Of a stretch of DNA of 58,678 nucleotides, positions 1 through 8,444 are shown in pieces. Numbering within the stretch: position 1 is the first letter of the stretch; each line of letters begins with the position of its first letter. Origin of the DNA: Actinomycetes bacterium. Its GTDB lineage: Bacteria; Actinomycetota; CALGFH01. A program made the translations under genes and the position numbers. Below the pieces are notes generated by a model. It searched no databases and was not told the origin of the DNA. It was given only the letters and a program-made list of their open reading frames with translations. Location of the stretch: assembly GCA_030146615.1 (NCBI GenBank), contig JASLBL010000245.1:1-58678 (forward strand). The letters run 5' to 3'.

Positions 1-672
1 CCAGGGGTTGCTGGTCCCGGGCCGGCAGTTGTACCAGTTGTAGGCGTCGGCACCGATGTAGTCGAGGTAGGCCTCGCCGGGGTACCAGTCGATGGCCCGT
101 CGCCGGTCCTTCGCCTTGAAGCTGAAGGCGGTCATGATCCAGAGGTAGTCGGCGTTGGTGACCCCCTGGGCGCGGAAGACGGTGATCACTTTGCGCCAGG
201 CGGCGATGAAGTCGGCCCCGGTGCCGCTCGAGTTGAGGGTCGTCTCGGGCTCATGGTTGAAGGTGAAGTAGACGTGGTTGCCGAGCGACTTGACCCGGCC
301 GGCCCAGCGCACGATGTCGTTGTAGAGGGCCGAGCCCGGCTGGGCGTTGGCGATGTCGCGCCACTGCACGAAGGTGTGGTTGCGCCGCTCCGACTTGACC
401 GACAGCAGCAGGGTGTAGCCGTTGGCGTTGAACCAGTTGATGTCGGTGTCGGGGAACGGCGAGTCCCAGTTGTAGTAGATCCGGATGGTGGCGAGGCGGC
501 GGCCGATCTTGCTCTCCAGGGCGGTCGTGCCCTGCTGGGTGCCCGGCTCTGGCCGGGCCCCGAACAGCACCGTCGGGTCGTTCGGTCCGGCGCCGGCGGG
601 CGTGGCCAGGCCGGCCGAGGCCACGGCCAGCGACAGGACCAGCACGGTCAGCAGCCACACTCGCTTGCGCAT
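1..672 (-). CDS. GH26-like secreted glycoside hydrolase (5' part; runs off the left edge)
   Basis: The first 224 codons are present and the C-terminus lies outside the window. The protein starts MRKRVWLLTVLVLSLAVASA, a clear signal peptide ending near AGAGP, so it is probably exported. The mature part looks like a (beta/alpha)8 glycosidase: a segment reading NHVYFTFNHEPET has the His-Glu pair expected at the GH26 acid/base position, and a downstream YIGADAYNWY strand resembles the barrel strand that follows in GH26 enzymes. Such enzymes cut beta-mannans or related beta-glycans. The second catalytic Glu would lie beyond the edge, so activity cannot be judged. The ATG at 672 is in frame with the signal peptide. 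It is followed, in the direction of transcription, by sequence outside the window; the upstream neighbour (acetamidase) ends 79 bp away. GH26-like is a motif-level call; another clan GH-A family is possible. Confidence 0.7.
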   Translation of the reverse strand, partial: MRKRVWLLTVLVLSLAVASAGLATPAGAGPNDPTVLFGARPEPGTQQGTTALESKIGRRLATIRIYYNWDSPFPDTDINWFNANGYTLLLSVKSERRNHTFVQWRDIANAQPGSALYNDIVRWAGRVKSLGNHVYFTFNHEPETTLNSSGTGADFIAAWRKVITVFRAQGVTNADYLWIMTAFSFKAKDRRRAIDWYPGEAYLDYIGADAYNWYNCRPGTSNPW

Positions 673-751
673 CGTTTCCCCCTGAGGATGGACGTGTGGC
701 CAACGCTGCCCGAGCGCCGGACCGCCGGCAACGTGCGTTTGCCGTAGCGCC

Positions 752-1735
752 CTACGCCGGGTCCAGGTACCGGCGCTCGATGGTCGCCAGAACCGAGTAG
801 AACGGGTCGATCATGTTGCCGACCCGCAGCCGCCCGGCCTGGCCGAGCAGCTGGTAGGCGTCGGGCCGCGACAGCCCGTTGGACCGGTGGAGCCGCTCCA
901 CCAGGTCGGTGTAGGCGGCCCGGGCGCAGCTGGTCAGGTCGGCCCCGGAGAGGCCGGCCAGCGACCCGATCGCCTCGGCGGTGTCGAGCTGGGGCAGGGC
1001 CACGAACCCGGCCTCCTCGCGGTCGCGGGCCCGCATGGTGAGCTCGACCTCGGCCTCGATCTCGACGGCCACCCCGGTGATCTCGCCGTCGCCCTGAGCG
1101 CCGTGGGCGTCGCCGAAGGCGACCAGGGCGCCCTCGGTCTGCACGGGCAGGCGCAGGGTGGCCCCGGCGCACAGGCCCGGCTGGTCGACGTCGCCCAGGT
1201 ACTCGGGCGACTGGGAGAACGACAGGCGCCGCTCCCGGCGGGGGGCGACCCCGACCGTGCCCAGGAACGGCCGCAGCGGCAGGGCGACGGTGCGGCCGTC
1301 CCTGACCGGGAGGGCGGCCACGCCGTCGCGGTAGGGGACGCGGCGCAATTCGGCGGTGAGCGGCGGCTGGAGGCCGTAGCCCTCGTGCTGGAGGGCTCCG
1401 AAGCCGCCGAAGGTGCCCGTCCAGGCCTCGCCGGCGGCCGGGACCGGGTCGACCCGGTGCAGCTCGATCTCGACCACGCCGCCGGGCCGGGCCCCGGCCA
1501 GGTGGAACGGCCCGGTCACCGGGCAGGCGCCGCCGAGCCGCTCCAGCACCTCGTCGATGTGCAGCCCGGGCGCCGTCCAGGCGGCCGCCCCGGCCTCGCC
1601 GAGGCGGGCCTTGGCCAGCCCGCACAGGGAGTCGGCGGTCTCGACCACCACCCGCTCGCCGTCGGCCACCTCGGCCACCGGCTCGGCCTCGGGGTCGAAG
1701 AACAGGGTGGTCGCGGTCCGGGGGAACCGCCGCAT
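752..1735 (-). CDS. acetamidase/formamidase family protein
   Basis: A 327-residue member of the FmdA/AmdA family, which hydrolyses short aliphatic amides (formamide, acetamide) to ammonia and the acid. The family hallmark GDAHGAQGDGE is at residues 208-218, with conserved HLAGARPGG and YLGDVDQPG segments before it. The length fits the shorter acetamidase branch rather than the roughly 400-residue formamidases. The ATG at 1735 shares one base with the TGA of the DUF1116 gene (TGATG), so the two are translationally coupled. It is the last gene of the permease-NTase-phosphoesterase-GlnT-DUF1116 run, which suggests it releases ammonia from an amide made or imported by the upstream genes. The true substrate cannot be read from sequence. 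Confidence 0.88.
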   Translation of the reverse strand: MRRFPRTATTLFFDPEAEPVAEVADGERVVVETADSLCGLAKARLGEAGAAAWTAPGLHIDEVLERLGGACPVTGPFHLAGARPGGVVEIELHRVDPVPAAGEAWTGTFGGFGALQHEGYGLQPPLTAELRRVPYRDGVAALPVRDGRTVALPLRPFLGTVGVAPRRERRLSFSQSPEYLGDVDQPGLCAGATLRLPVQTEGALVAFGDAHGAQGDGEITGVAVEIEAEVELTMRARDREEAGFVALPQLDTAEAIGSLAGLSGADLTSCARAAYTDLVERLHRSNGLSRPDAYQLLGQAGRLRVGNMIDPFYSVLATIERRYLDPA

Positions 1736-2982
1736 CAGCCGCCGTCCCGCAGCGCCGCCGCGGCGTCCAGGAAGCACTCCAGGGGGGCCTTGAGGATGCC
1801 GGCCCCGATCTGGCCGCCGTCCTTGCCGGCCAGGCCGCCGTCGATCACCGGCACGACCCCGGTGGCCACCACCTTGTGGACGTCGATGCCGGTCGGGGTC
1901 CCCCGGAAGCCGAGGTAGGGGATCTTGAACTCGGGGTGCTCGCCGTGGGCGATGTCGTACATGGCCAGGTTGTTGGCGACCATGGCCTCGGGACCGCCGC
2001 CCTGGTAGGCCTGGAGGCCGAAGGCGGCCGCCTGGGCGAAGCCGCCGAGGCCGACCGTCTCGGTGATGTGGCTCTCGCCCCCGATCCACTGGATGTCGTC
2101 GGCGGTGAAGCCCTCGAACAGCTTGGCCTCGACGGTCGGGAGCGGCCCCCGGAACCAGTGCTGGCCGAGCCCGCTGACCCTGATGGCGTACTCCCGGCAG
2201 CTGATCGTCATGGCCGTGACCAGGCTGGAGCCAGGCACCCCGGCGGCCGCGTCGGCCAGGACCTTGGCCGCGGCCATGGAGCAGCGCAGGAAGAAGTAGT
2301 CGGCTCCGCGCAGGAAGGCGAGGGCGTCGCCGATCTCGTCCGACCAGCCGTCGCCGGCCAGCTCCAGCAGGGGCCCGAACAGCTCCCGGGTGAACAGCAG
2401 GGTGGCGGCGGTGTTGCGGCTGTGGAGCTCGTCGCCCATGTGCAGGGCGCGCCGGATCACCGGCACCAGCGCGATGCCGTCGGTGCGCCGCAGGGCCGCG
2501 CTCAGCAGCGGCCCCAGCGACCCGGCAAGGTAGTCGAGACCGCGCCGGACCTCGTCGTCGTAGACGCCGTAGTTGAGGCGCTTGCGGGACTCGCCCTCGT
2601 ACAGGTTGCAGAAGCCGCGGTTGCCGTAGCGGGCGCTCTCCACCACCAGCACCGGCATGGAGGCGGTGTAGATGCCGGCCACCGACCCGACGCAGCCGTG
2701 GTCATGGCAGGCGGCCAGCCGGATGCGGCCGGCCCGGATGGCTTCCTCGGCGTCCTCCGGGGTCGCGGCCAGCTCCTCGTAGACGGCGGCGTGGAGGATG
2801 GCCCGGCGCTGGCCGCCGTGGTAGGCCTCCCAGGGCAGGGGGGCGCCCGAGGTGAGGATCGTGTCGGCGGTCATGCCCGGCACGGCCTCGCCGGCCGGGC
2901 GGACGTCGACCAGCACCGGGTCGGCCGACGTGAGCCGGGTGAACGCCTCCTGGTTGGCCGCGACGGCTCGGGTGGTGGTCAC
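1735..2982 (-). CDS. DUF1116 family protein (YlbE/AllG-like)
   Basis: A 415-residue protein matching the DUF1116 family by overall sequence, including ACHDHGCVGSVAGIYTASMP near residues 107-126, MGDELHSRN, GGESHITETVGLGG and the C-terminal GGQIGAGILKAP. In E. coli the DUF1116 protein YlbE (AllG) is a subunit of oxamate transcarbamylase in purine-ureide breakdown, together with FdrA (AllF) and YlbF (AllH). No fdrA or allH homologue lies nearby, so a different partner or reaction is likely. The GTG start at 2982 follows a strong GAGGGAGG ribosome site placed between it and the glutamine synthetase stop (11 bp gap). The 3' end overlaps the acetamidase start by one base. Family assignment is firm; function in this operon is unknown. 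Confidence 0.85.
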   Translation of the reverse strand: MTTTRAVAANQEAFTRLTSADPVLVDVRPAGEAVPGMTADTILTSGAPLPWEAYHGGQRRAILHAAVYEELAATPEDAEEAIRAGRIRLAACHDHGCVGSVAGIYTASMPVLVVESARYGNRGFCNLYEGESRKRLNYGVYDDEVRRGLDYLAGSLGPLLSAALRRTDGIALVPVIRRALHMGDELHSRNTAATLLFTRELFGPLLELAGDGWSDEIGDALAFLRGADYFFLRCSMAAAKVLADAAAGVPGSSLVTAMTISCREYAIRVSGLGQHWFRGPLPTVEAKLFEGFTADDIQWIGGESHITETVGLGGFAQAAAFGLQAYQGGGPEAMVANNLAMYDIAHGEHPEFKIPYLGFRGTPTGIDVHKVVATGVVPVIDGGLAGKDGGQIGAGILKAPLECFLDAAAALRDGG

Positions 2983-2993
2983 CTCGTCCTCCC

Positions 2994-4373
2994 TCACCAC
3001 AGGTGCAGGTAGCGCTCGCGCTCCCACTCGCCGACAACGGTGTTGTACTCGCGCCATTCGTCGCGCCGGACGCGGGCGTAGGTGGCGTGCAGCTCGGGCC
3101 CGAACACCTCCTTGGCCAGGGGGTCGTCCTCGAACTCGTCGACCGCCTCGCCGAGGGTGGCCGGGACCCGGCGGACCCCGGACGCCTGGAGCTCCTCGTC
3201 CCCGACGCTGTAGGTGTCGACGTTGACCGGGTCGCCGGCCTTGAGCCGCCGCGAGATCCCGTCCAGGCCGGCGGCCAGGGTGATGGCCGCCCCCAGGTAG
3301 AAGTTGCAGGCGCTGTCGGCGATGCGCAGCTCCAGGCAGCGCCGGTTCATGGGCAGCCGGCACATCAGGGTGCGGTTGTTGTGGCCGTAGGCCCGGTACA
3401 CCGGGGCCCAGGAGATCTCGTTCATCAGCCCGCGGGGCAGCATCCGCTTGTAGGAGTTGACCGTCGGGCAGACCACGGCGGTGATCGCCCCGGCGTGCTC
3501 CAGGACCCCGGCGGTGAACTGGTAGGCCAGCTCGGTGTAGCCGCGGTCGGGCCGCTCGCCGACCCCCTGGGCGCCCGGCTCGCCGCCCTCGGCCTGGAAC
3601 AGGTTGGCCCCACTGGCGGGGTCGGCCAGGCTCAGGTTGTAGTGGGCGCCCGACCCGAACGCCTCCGACCACGGCTTGGGCATGAAGGTGGCGATGCAGC
3701 CGAGGGTGCGGGCGACGTGCTTGGCCAGCAGCCGGAACACCACCATGCGGTCGGCCATGGCCAGGGCGTCGGTGTAGCCGAAGTCGAACTCGTACTGGCC
3801 GTCGCCGCCCTCGTGGTCGAAGGAGTAGACGTCCCAGCCGAGCTCGTCCAGGTAGGTGACCATGGGCCCGAGGAAGGCGTCGGCGAGCATGGTCGCCTCC
3901 AGGTCGTAGCCCCGGGTCGGCTGGTTGTCGAGGTCGGAGGCGACGAACGGGAGCCAGCGGCCGTCGACCTGGCGCAGCACGTACACCTCGGGCTCGACGC
4001 CCATCCTGGGCAGGTAGCCCATGGCGGCCGCGGCCTCCATCTGGCGGCGCAGGACCCGGCGGGAGTCGTGGCTGTAGGGCTGGCCGTGGAAGTACAGGTC
4101 GGCCGCGGCCAGGGCGTAGCGGGTGTCCCAGGGCAGCACGGTCAGGCTGTCCAGGTCGGGGATGCTGACGCACTCGTCCTCGTTGGGCCCGAGCTTGCCC
4201 ATCCCCTCGAGCGCCCCCACGGTGTAGAGCTCGGAGCCGGCGGCCATGTCCTCGAAGTGGGCCAGGGGCACGCACTTGGACTTGGGGACGCCGTTCAGGT
4301 CGGTGTAGGCCCCGAACACGTACCGCACCCCGGCCCCCTCCAGCCGCCGCCGCGCCTCCTGCACCTCGGTCAT
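2994..4373 (-). CDS. type III (GlnT/GmaS-like) glutamine synthetase family protein
   Basis: A 459-residue glutamine synthetase-fold ligase of the GlnT class, which also holds gamma-glutamylmethylamide synthetases. It ligates glutamate to ammonia or an amine using ATP. Visible active-site motifs in order: VEPEVYV, GGDGQYEFDF, GSGAHYNLSL (His), NSYKRM, NNRTLMCRLP and CLELRIADSACNFYLG. The Glu that helps bind ammonium in type I enzymes (GYEAPV) is Trp here (ISWAPV), as I recall for GlnT-like proteins; this favours an amine substrate over free ammonia. The ATG at 4373 has GGAG just upstream. The gene sits between a phosphoesterase (23 bp gap) and DUF1116 (11 bp gap) in the nitrogen operon. It is not the housekeeping GlnA. 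Confidence 0.87.
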   Translation of the reverse strand: MTEVQEARRRLEGAGVRYVFGAYTDLNGVPKSKCVPLAHFEDMAAGSELYTVGALEGMGKLGPNEDECVSIPDLDSLTVLPWDTRYALAAADLYFHGQPYSHDSRRVLRRQMEAAAAMGYLPRMGVEPEVYVLRQVDGRWLPFVASDLDNQPTRGYDLEATMLADAFLGPMVTYLDELGWDVYSFDHEGGDGQYEFDFGYTDALAMADRMVVFRLLAKHVARTLGCIATFMPKPWSEAFGSGAHYNLSLADPASGANLFQAEGGEPGAQGVGERPDRGYTELAYQFTAGVLEHAGAITAVVCPTVNSYKRMLPRGLMNEISWAPVYRAYGHNNRTLMCRLPMNRRCLELRIADSACNFYLGAAITLAAGLDGISRRLKAGDPVNVDTYSVGDEELQASGVRRVPATLGEAVDEFEDDPLAKEVFGPELHATYARVRRDEWREYNTVVGEWERERYLHLW

Positions 4374-4396
4374 CTCCGGATCTCCTCGCTCGCCGC

Positions 4397-5404
4397 CTAG
4401 CCGGTGGTCGCCTGGTAGCGCAGGACTCTGCCGCCGCCCACGGTCATCAGCACCCCGCGCAGCACGCCCTCGCCGTACTCGGAGCCGGCGTTGACGGCCA
4501 GGGTCCGGCCCAGCCGCGCCGTCCCGCCCGACTCGTGGATGTGGCCGTGCAGGCTGACCAGCGGCTGGTGGCGCTCGATGGCCTCCCGGACGGCGGTCGA
4601 CCCGACCGGGGCGGTGACCTCGCCGCCCATCGAGGTCCGCACCTTGAGGTCCTGGCCGAGCAGGGGGGCCGTGTCCAGGCGCGAGTCGTACGGCGGGACG
4701 TGCGCGTTGAACAGGGCCCCGGCCGGGTTGGCGAGCCCGGCGGCCAGGTCGTCGAGCCGCTCGGCGATGGCCTCCTCGGGGTACTCGCGCGGGGTGTTCC
4801 ACGGGGTCTTGTTGGTCCAGCCGGTGGTCAGCAGCTCGTGACCGGGGGCGACCTCGACGATCTCCCCCTCGGCCAGCGTCACCCGCTCGCCGCCGTGCTC
4901 GCGGAGCACGTCGTCGACCAGCCAGGGGTCGTCGTTGCCGGGGGCGGTGAGGATGCGGACCGCCGAGCCGTCCAGCCGCTCGTTGGCGTGCCGCAGCCAG
5001 CGACGCAGGGTCTCGGTCATCAGCTCGGCGAACAGCGCCTCGACGGCGTCGGGGTGGTCCTGGAGGTGCTGGTGCTCGTCGGGGGTCATGCGCCTGGTGT
5101 AGCTGCCGGCCACCCGGGACCGGCGCTCCAGCTCGGCCGCGCCGGCCTCGTCCAGCAGCCGCCGCCGGCCGTGGACCCAGGCCTCCCAGCGCCCGCCCGG
5201 CCGCTCGACCAGGGGGACGACCAGCTTGCCGGTGAGGTCGCCGCCCAGCACCAGCAGGTCGGCGCCGTAGAAGCCGGCCGCGGCGACGAACTTCTTGAAG
5301 CAGGTCTCCGACCCGTGCAGGTCGGTGGCGAAGAAGATGGTGGTCGCGTCCGGGTCGGCCCCCGGCTTGCGGCTGTTCGCCCGGCGCCGCCGCAGCAGGC
5401 CCAC
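4397..5404 (-). CDS. calcineurin-like metallophosphoesterase
   Basis: A 335-residue cytoplasmic metallophosphoesterase with the full metal-binding set: ATDLHG (D28, H30), GGDLTG (D56), APGNDD (about 170), NAHVPP (about 238) and LHGHIHESGG (about 288). These enzymes hydrolyse phosphomono- or diesters with two metal ions. No signal peptide is visible. The GTG start at 5404 directly abuts the TGA of the upstream nucleotidyltransferase gene, so the pair is translationally coupled. It shares an operon with a GlnT-like synthetase and a permease. A phosphoesterase of unknown substrate in a nitrogen operon is unusual; it may act on a nucleotide adduct made by its partner, but nothing in the sequence proves it. 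Confidence 0.85.
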   Translation of the reverse strand: MGLLRRRRANSRKPGADPDATTIFFATDLHGSETCFKKFVAAAGFYGADLLVLGGDLTGKLVVPLVERPGGRWEAWVHGRRRLLDEAGAAELERRSRVAGSYTRRMTPDEHQHLQDHPDAVEALFAELMTETLRRWLRHANERLDGSAVRILTAPGNDDPWLVDDVLREHGGERVTLAEGEIVEVAPGHELLTTGWTNKTPWNTPREYPEEAIAERLDDLAAGLANPAGALFNAHVPPYDSRLDTAPLLGQDLKVRTSMGGEVTAPVGSTAVREAIERHQPLVSLHGHIHESGGTARLGRTLAVNAGSEYGEGVLRGVLMTVGGGRVLRYQATTG

Positions 5405-6190
5405 TCAGTACACCGCCTCGCGGTCGTCGACGTCCTGCCACCACTGCATCCGCTCCCCCACCCGGGCCCGGGCCCGCCAGCGGACCGACTTGGGCGCGGC
5501 CTGGATCGCGGCCAGGAGCGCGCCGGCCCGCTCGGCGACGGTGGCGGCGCCGTTGCCGGCCACCGGCTCGCCGAGGGCGGCCAGGTTGGCGGTGGCGGTG
5601 TGGTGAAAGCCCCAGTCCCTGGCCAGGAGGCCGGCCACGTAGCCGGCGTCGATGGCCTCGCCGGCGCCCTCCTCCGGCGCCGGCCCGGGCGCGACCGGGT
5701 GGGTGGCCAGGAGCGCGGCCGCGTCCATCCGGTCGGTGACCGTCTGGCGGACGATCTGGAGCTTCTGGAGCAGGAGGTCCTCCACCGGCAGGGTCAGCTC
5801 GCGGGCCCCGAGCCGGTCGCGCAGCTCGATCGTGTGGCAGAACTCGAGGCGGTCGACGAACACGTCCAGCTCCAGGCCGCTGCCCGGGTGGCGGAAGGAG
5901 AAGCGGCGGCCCTCCATGGCCACCAGCAGGTCCCGATCGATCTCCCAGCCCCGCTCCTCCAGCAGGCGCCGCAGCCCCTTGCGGTCCTCGTGACGGCAGA
6001 CGACGTCGATGTCCTTGGCCGGGCGGCCGAGCCGGTCGAGGGCGGCCGCGGCCGGCGGGCAGTGCAGCCGGATGCCGGTGGAGCCGACCAGCCGGAGCAG
6101 GTGCCCGCGGGCCGCGGCCTCGTCGACCAGGGCGACCGCCTCCTCGTGGACCGCCGCCCAGCCGGGTCGGGGCGCCTGCCCAGCCACCAT
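5405..6190 (-). CDS. nucleotidyltransferase-fold protein
   Basis: A 261-residue protein with the polymerase-beta-like nucleotidyltransferase signature: a GSTG motif near residue 36, a KDIDVVC segment giving the paired acidic residues, and LELDVFVD supplying a third. The rest is alpha-helical with no further recognised domain. Such proteins transfer nucleotides to small molecules, RNA or protein; many are orphan or toxin-antitoxin related. The ATG at 6190 overlaps the permease stop (ATGA), and its own stop touches the phosphoesterase GTG. This tight coupling on both sides places it in the permease-GlnT operon. A role in covalent control of the synthetase is possible but is only inference. Confidence 0.65.
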   Translation of the reverse strand: MVAGQAPRPGWAAVHEEAVALVDEAAARGHLLRLVGSTGIRLHCPPAAAALDRLGRPAKDIDVVCRHEDRKGLRRLLEERGWEIDRDLLVAMEGRRFSFRHPGSGLELDVFVDRLEFCHTIELRDRLGARELTLPVEDLLLQKLQIVRQTVTDRMDAAALLATHPVAPGPAPEEGAGEAIDAGYVAGLLARDWGFHHTATANLAALGEPVAGNGAATVAERAGALLAAIQAAPKSVRWRARARVGERMQWWQDVDDREAVY

Positions 6191-7818
6191 CACTCGATCG
6201 GGATCTGCCGGAAGGCGAGGTCGACGTCGATGCCCTGCCGGCGCCGGTACAGCCGGGTGCCGAGGAACCAGGCCAGGCCGGCGACGACGATGCCGAGCAC
6301 CATCCAGAATTCCCGCGACGCCGAGCCCAGGGTGAACATGGGGCCAGCGGCGATGGGGTCGTTCCAGAGCAGGAACAGCACAAGGGCGAAGAAGGCCAGC
6401 GAGATGGCCGCGGTCACGACCATCACCGGCACCCCGCCGACCTTCGAGGTTGCCGCCGGGGAGGCCTGGAACAGCTCGCGGCGGGTCCGGGGGAACAGGA
6501 TCGCCGCCACCATGGCCGCCCCCCAGACCACCACCAGGGCCTCGATCAGGCTCAGGAAGGCGATGTTGCGGTAGGCGATCAGCCACATGAACACGACCGC
6601 CCCGGCAGTCGACAGGCCGATGGCCACCACCGGGGTGTGGAACCGCTGGCTGACGTAGCCGAGCCGGTCGGGGGCCAGCCGGTCGAAGGACCAGGCGATC
6701 ATCGTGCGGGTGGTGTAGGCCAGCTCGGCCGGCACCCAGAACCAGATCCAGGCCACGAAGGTGGCCATGATCACCGTGGCCAGCAGCACGTTGCTGGTCA
6801 GGATCCCGGCCAGCACGGTGAACCAGGGCGAGGCCCCGACCGAGGCCTCGGTGGAGCCGTCGGCGATCCCGGAGATCGAGTTGAAGCCGATGGCGCCCTG
6901 GAACTCGTACCCGAACGCCTTGGCGGCCAGGCCGTCGAACAGGGCGATCAGCAGCCCGGTGGCCGCGACCGCGCCCAGCATGCCGAACAGCTGGGAGCGG
7001 CGGACCCGCTTGACCTCGCCGCCCAGCCCGATCGACTGCACGGCCCCGAGCAGCGGCAGGAGCGGGAAGACCAGGAACTGGATCGAGGTCCCCAGGTTGA
7101 AGCTGCCGGTCTGGTAGCCGTTCTCCTTGGCGGTGGCGATCACGCCGGCGTAGTCGAGCCCGGTCAGCTCCTTGAGGTTGGCCTGGAAGGTGGCCCGGCT
7201 GCCCAGCAGCAGCACCGCCACCAGCACCAGGGTCCCGGCCACGGCCAGGACGAACAGCACCTTCTGGACCGAGAAGTAGCGGCGGGTGCCGGTGGCCAGC
7301 AGCAGCCCGGCCGCCACCAGCACGGCCGTGCCGATCCAGAAGACCCCGCTCGGCTCGCTGGTGGTGGCGGCCCAGTCGAGCAGGGTGCGGTTGCCGGCCA
7401 CCACCCCGACGGTGGCCAGGAACGACGACAGCCCGACCTTGACGATCAGTGAGGCCGCGAAGGCGGCGTAGTAGAGCAGGATCACCGTCTCGACCAGCGA
7501 GCCGACGAAGGCGAAGCCGGGGCTGAGGCCGCGCGACAGCGACACGTAGACGCCGCCCGAGCGGGGGAAGATCACCGACCAGAAGTAGAAGGTGGCCGCG
7601 ACGGCCAGCATGCCCGCGGCCGCCAGCAGGGTCGACAGCCAGACGCCGGCCCCCGGGTAGAGGCTGGGGCCGTAGTACTGGTTGAGGGCGATCGCGATCC
7701 CCACCGAGACCAGCCCGACGTTGTAGATGAAGACGTCGGCCGACCCCGCCACCCGGATCAGCCCCGACGCCGGCCGGGAGAAGACCCCGCGGCCGGCCAG
7801 ATCGGCCTGTTGCGCCAC
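6190..7818 (-). CDS. APC-superfamily amino acid/amine permease
   Basis: A 542-residue polytopic membrane protein with about 12-14 hydrophobic segments. The N-terminal GLIRVAGSADVFIYN and the YFWSVIFPRSGGVYV segments fit the amino acid-polyamine-organocation (APC) superfamily, where the unwound helix 1 and nearby residues bind substrate. I chose the GTG at 7818 because a GGAGG ribosome site lies 7 bases upstream; a longer reading from a TTG at 7899 lacks support and would run over the promoter. It is the first gene of the operon and overlaps the nucleotidyltransferase start. A consensus-like promoter precedes it, and a divergent Lrp/AsnC gene probably controls it. The substrate is likely an amino acid, amine or amide. 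Confidence 0.85.
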   Translation of the reverse strand: MAQQADLAGRGVFSRPASGLIRVAGSADVFIYNVGLVSVGIAIALNQYYGPSLYPGAGVWLSTLLAAAGMLAVAATFYFWSVIFPRSGGVYVSLSRGLSPGFAFVGSLVETVILLYYAAFAASLIVKVGLSSFLATVGVVAGNRTLLDWAATTSEPSGVFWIGTAVLVAAGLLLATGTRRYFSVQKVLFVLAVAGTLVLVAVLLLGSRATFQANLKELTGLDYAGVIATAKENGYQTGSFNLGTSIQFLVFPLLPLLGAVQSIGLGGEVKRVRRSQLFGMLGAVAATGLLIALFDGLAAKAFGYEFQGAIGFNSISGIADGSTEASVGASPWFTVLAGILTSNVLLATVIMATFVAWIWFWVPAELAYTTRTMIAWSFDRLAPDRLGYVSQRFHTPVVAIGLSTAGAVVFMWLIAYRNIAFLSLIEALVVVWGAAMVAAILFPRTRRELFQASPAATSKVGGVPVMVVTAAISLAFFALVLFLLWNDPIAAGPMFTLGSASREFWMVLGIVVAGLAWFLGTRLYRRRQGIDVDLAFRQIPIE

Positions 7819-7852
7819 CGCCCTACCTCCTCGGACAACGTTTGCCGGGGTC

Positions 7853-7881
7853 GGCTTATCAGGGGTGGGTTTGGATGTCAA
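7853..7881 (-). promoter_or_regulatory. candidate promoter of the permease-acetamidase operon
   Basis: On the minus strand a perfect -35 hexamer TTGACA (7881-7876) is followed after 17 bases by TAAGCC (7858-7853). The -10 is weak; GATAAG two bases earlier is an alternative. The permease start is about 35 bases downstream. The stretch 7895-7945 between this promoter and the divergent regulator is strikingly A/T-richer than the rest of the window and would be a natural site for the Lrp/AsnC protein. Confidence 0.45.
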
Positions 7882-7973
7882 CGCGGGTCGATCGCTCAAG
7901 GTCGAAAAGCGACCTAAAAGGCGGTTAGATGGTTGAATATCGAACCGAACCCCGAGGGCCTGGGAGGCGGCGG

Positions 7974-8438
7974 ATGCAGCGGAGCAGGGGGCCGGTGGAT
8001 GAGGTGGACCGGGAGATCATCCGGTTGCTGCAGCGGGACGGGCGGACCAGTAACACCGATATCGCCAGGGCGCTGGAGGTGACCGAGACGACGATCCGCA
8101 AGCGGATCGCCCGGCTGATCGACGAGGACCTGGTGAACGTGGTGGCGGTGCCGACGCCGCGGGCGGTGGGGATGACCCTGTCGGCGATCATCGGGATCTC
8201 GGTGCAGCTGCCCAGCCTCCAGGCGGTGTCGGAGCGGCTGGTGGCCTACCCCGAGGTGCGATACGTGGGGATCGCGACCGGGCGCTACGACATCATCGTC
8301 GAGTCGTTCTTCAACGACCACGAGCACCTGCTGGAGTTCGTCTCCCGCAAGCTGGGGGCGCTCAAGGGGGTGACCGGCGCCGAGACCAGCCTGATCCTCA
8401 AGGTGGCCAAGTTCTCCTATGAGTGGGAGATCCCCTGA
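7974..8438 (+). CDS. Lrp/AsnC family transcriptional regulator
   Basis: A 154-residue protein with an N-terminal AsnC-type helix-turn-helix (VDEVDREIIRLLQRDGR, then TNDIARAL-like and TTIRKRIARL helices) and a C-terminal RAM-type ligand-binding domain ending near EWEIP. Lrp/AsnC proteins sense amino acids or related metabolites and form octamers that bend DNA. I prefer the ATG at 7974, which has GGGAGG 6 bases upstream; an ATG at 7929 would add 15 residues and cannot be excluded. It is transcribed away from the permease operon, the usual arrangement for a local regulator of an uptake and catabolic cluster, and ends 6 bp from the convergent aminotransferase. Confidence 0.88.
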   Translation: MQRSRGPVDEVDREIIRLLQRDGRTSNTDIARALEVTETTIRKRIARLIDEDLVNVVAVPTPRAVGMTLSAIIGISVQLPSLQAVSERLVAYPEVRYVGIATGRYDIIVESFFNDHEHLLEFVSRKLGALKGVTGAETSLILKVAKFSYEWEIP

Positions 8439-8444
8439 GGGCGC

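Noticed and set aside
7819..7899. TTG start at 7899 for the permease
   Set aside because: The extension covers the TTGACA promoter and has no ribosome site; GTG 7818 has GGAGG.
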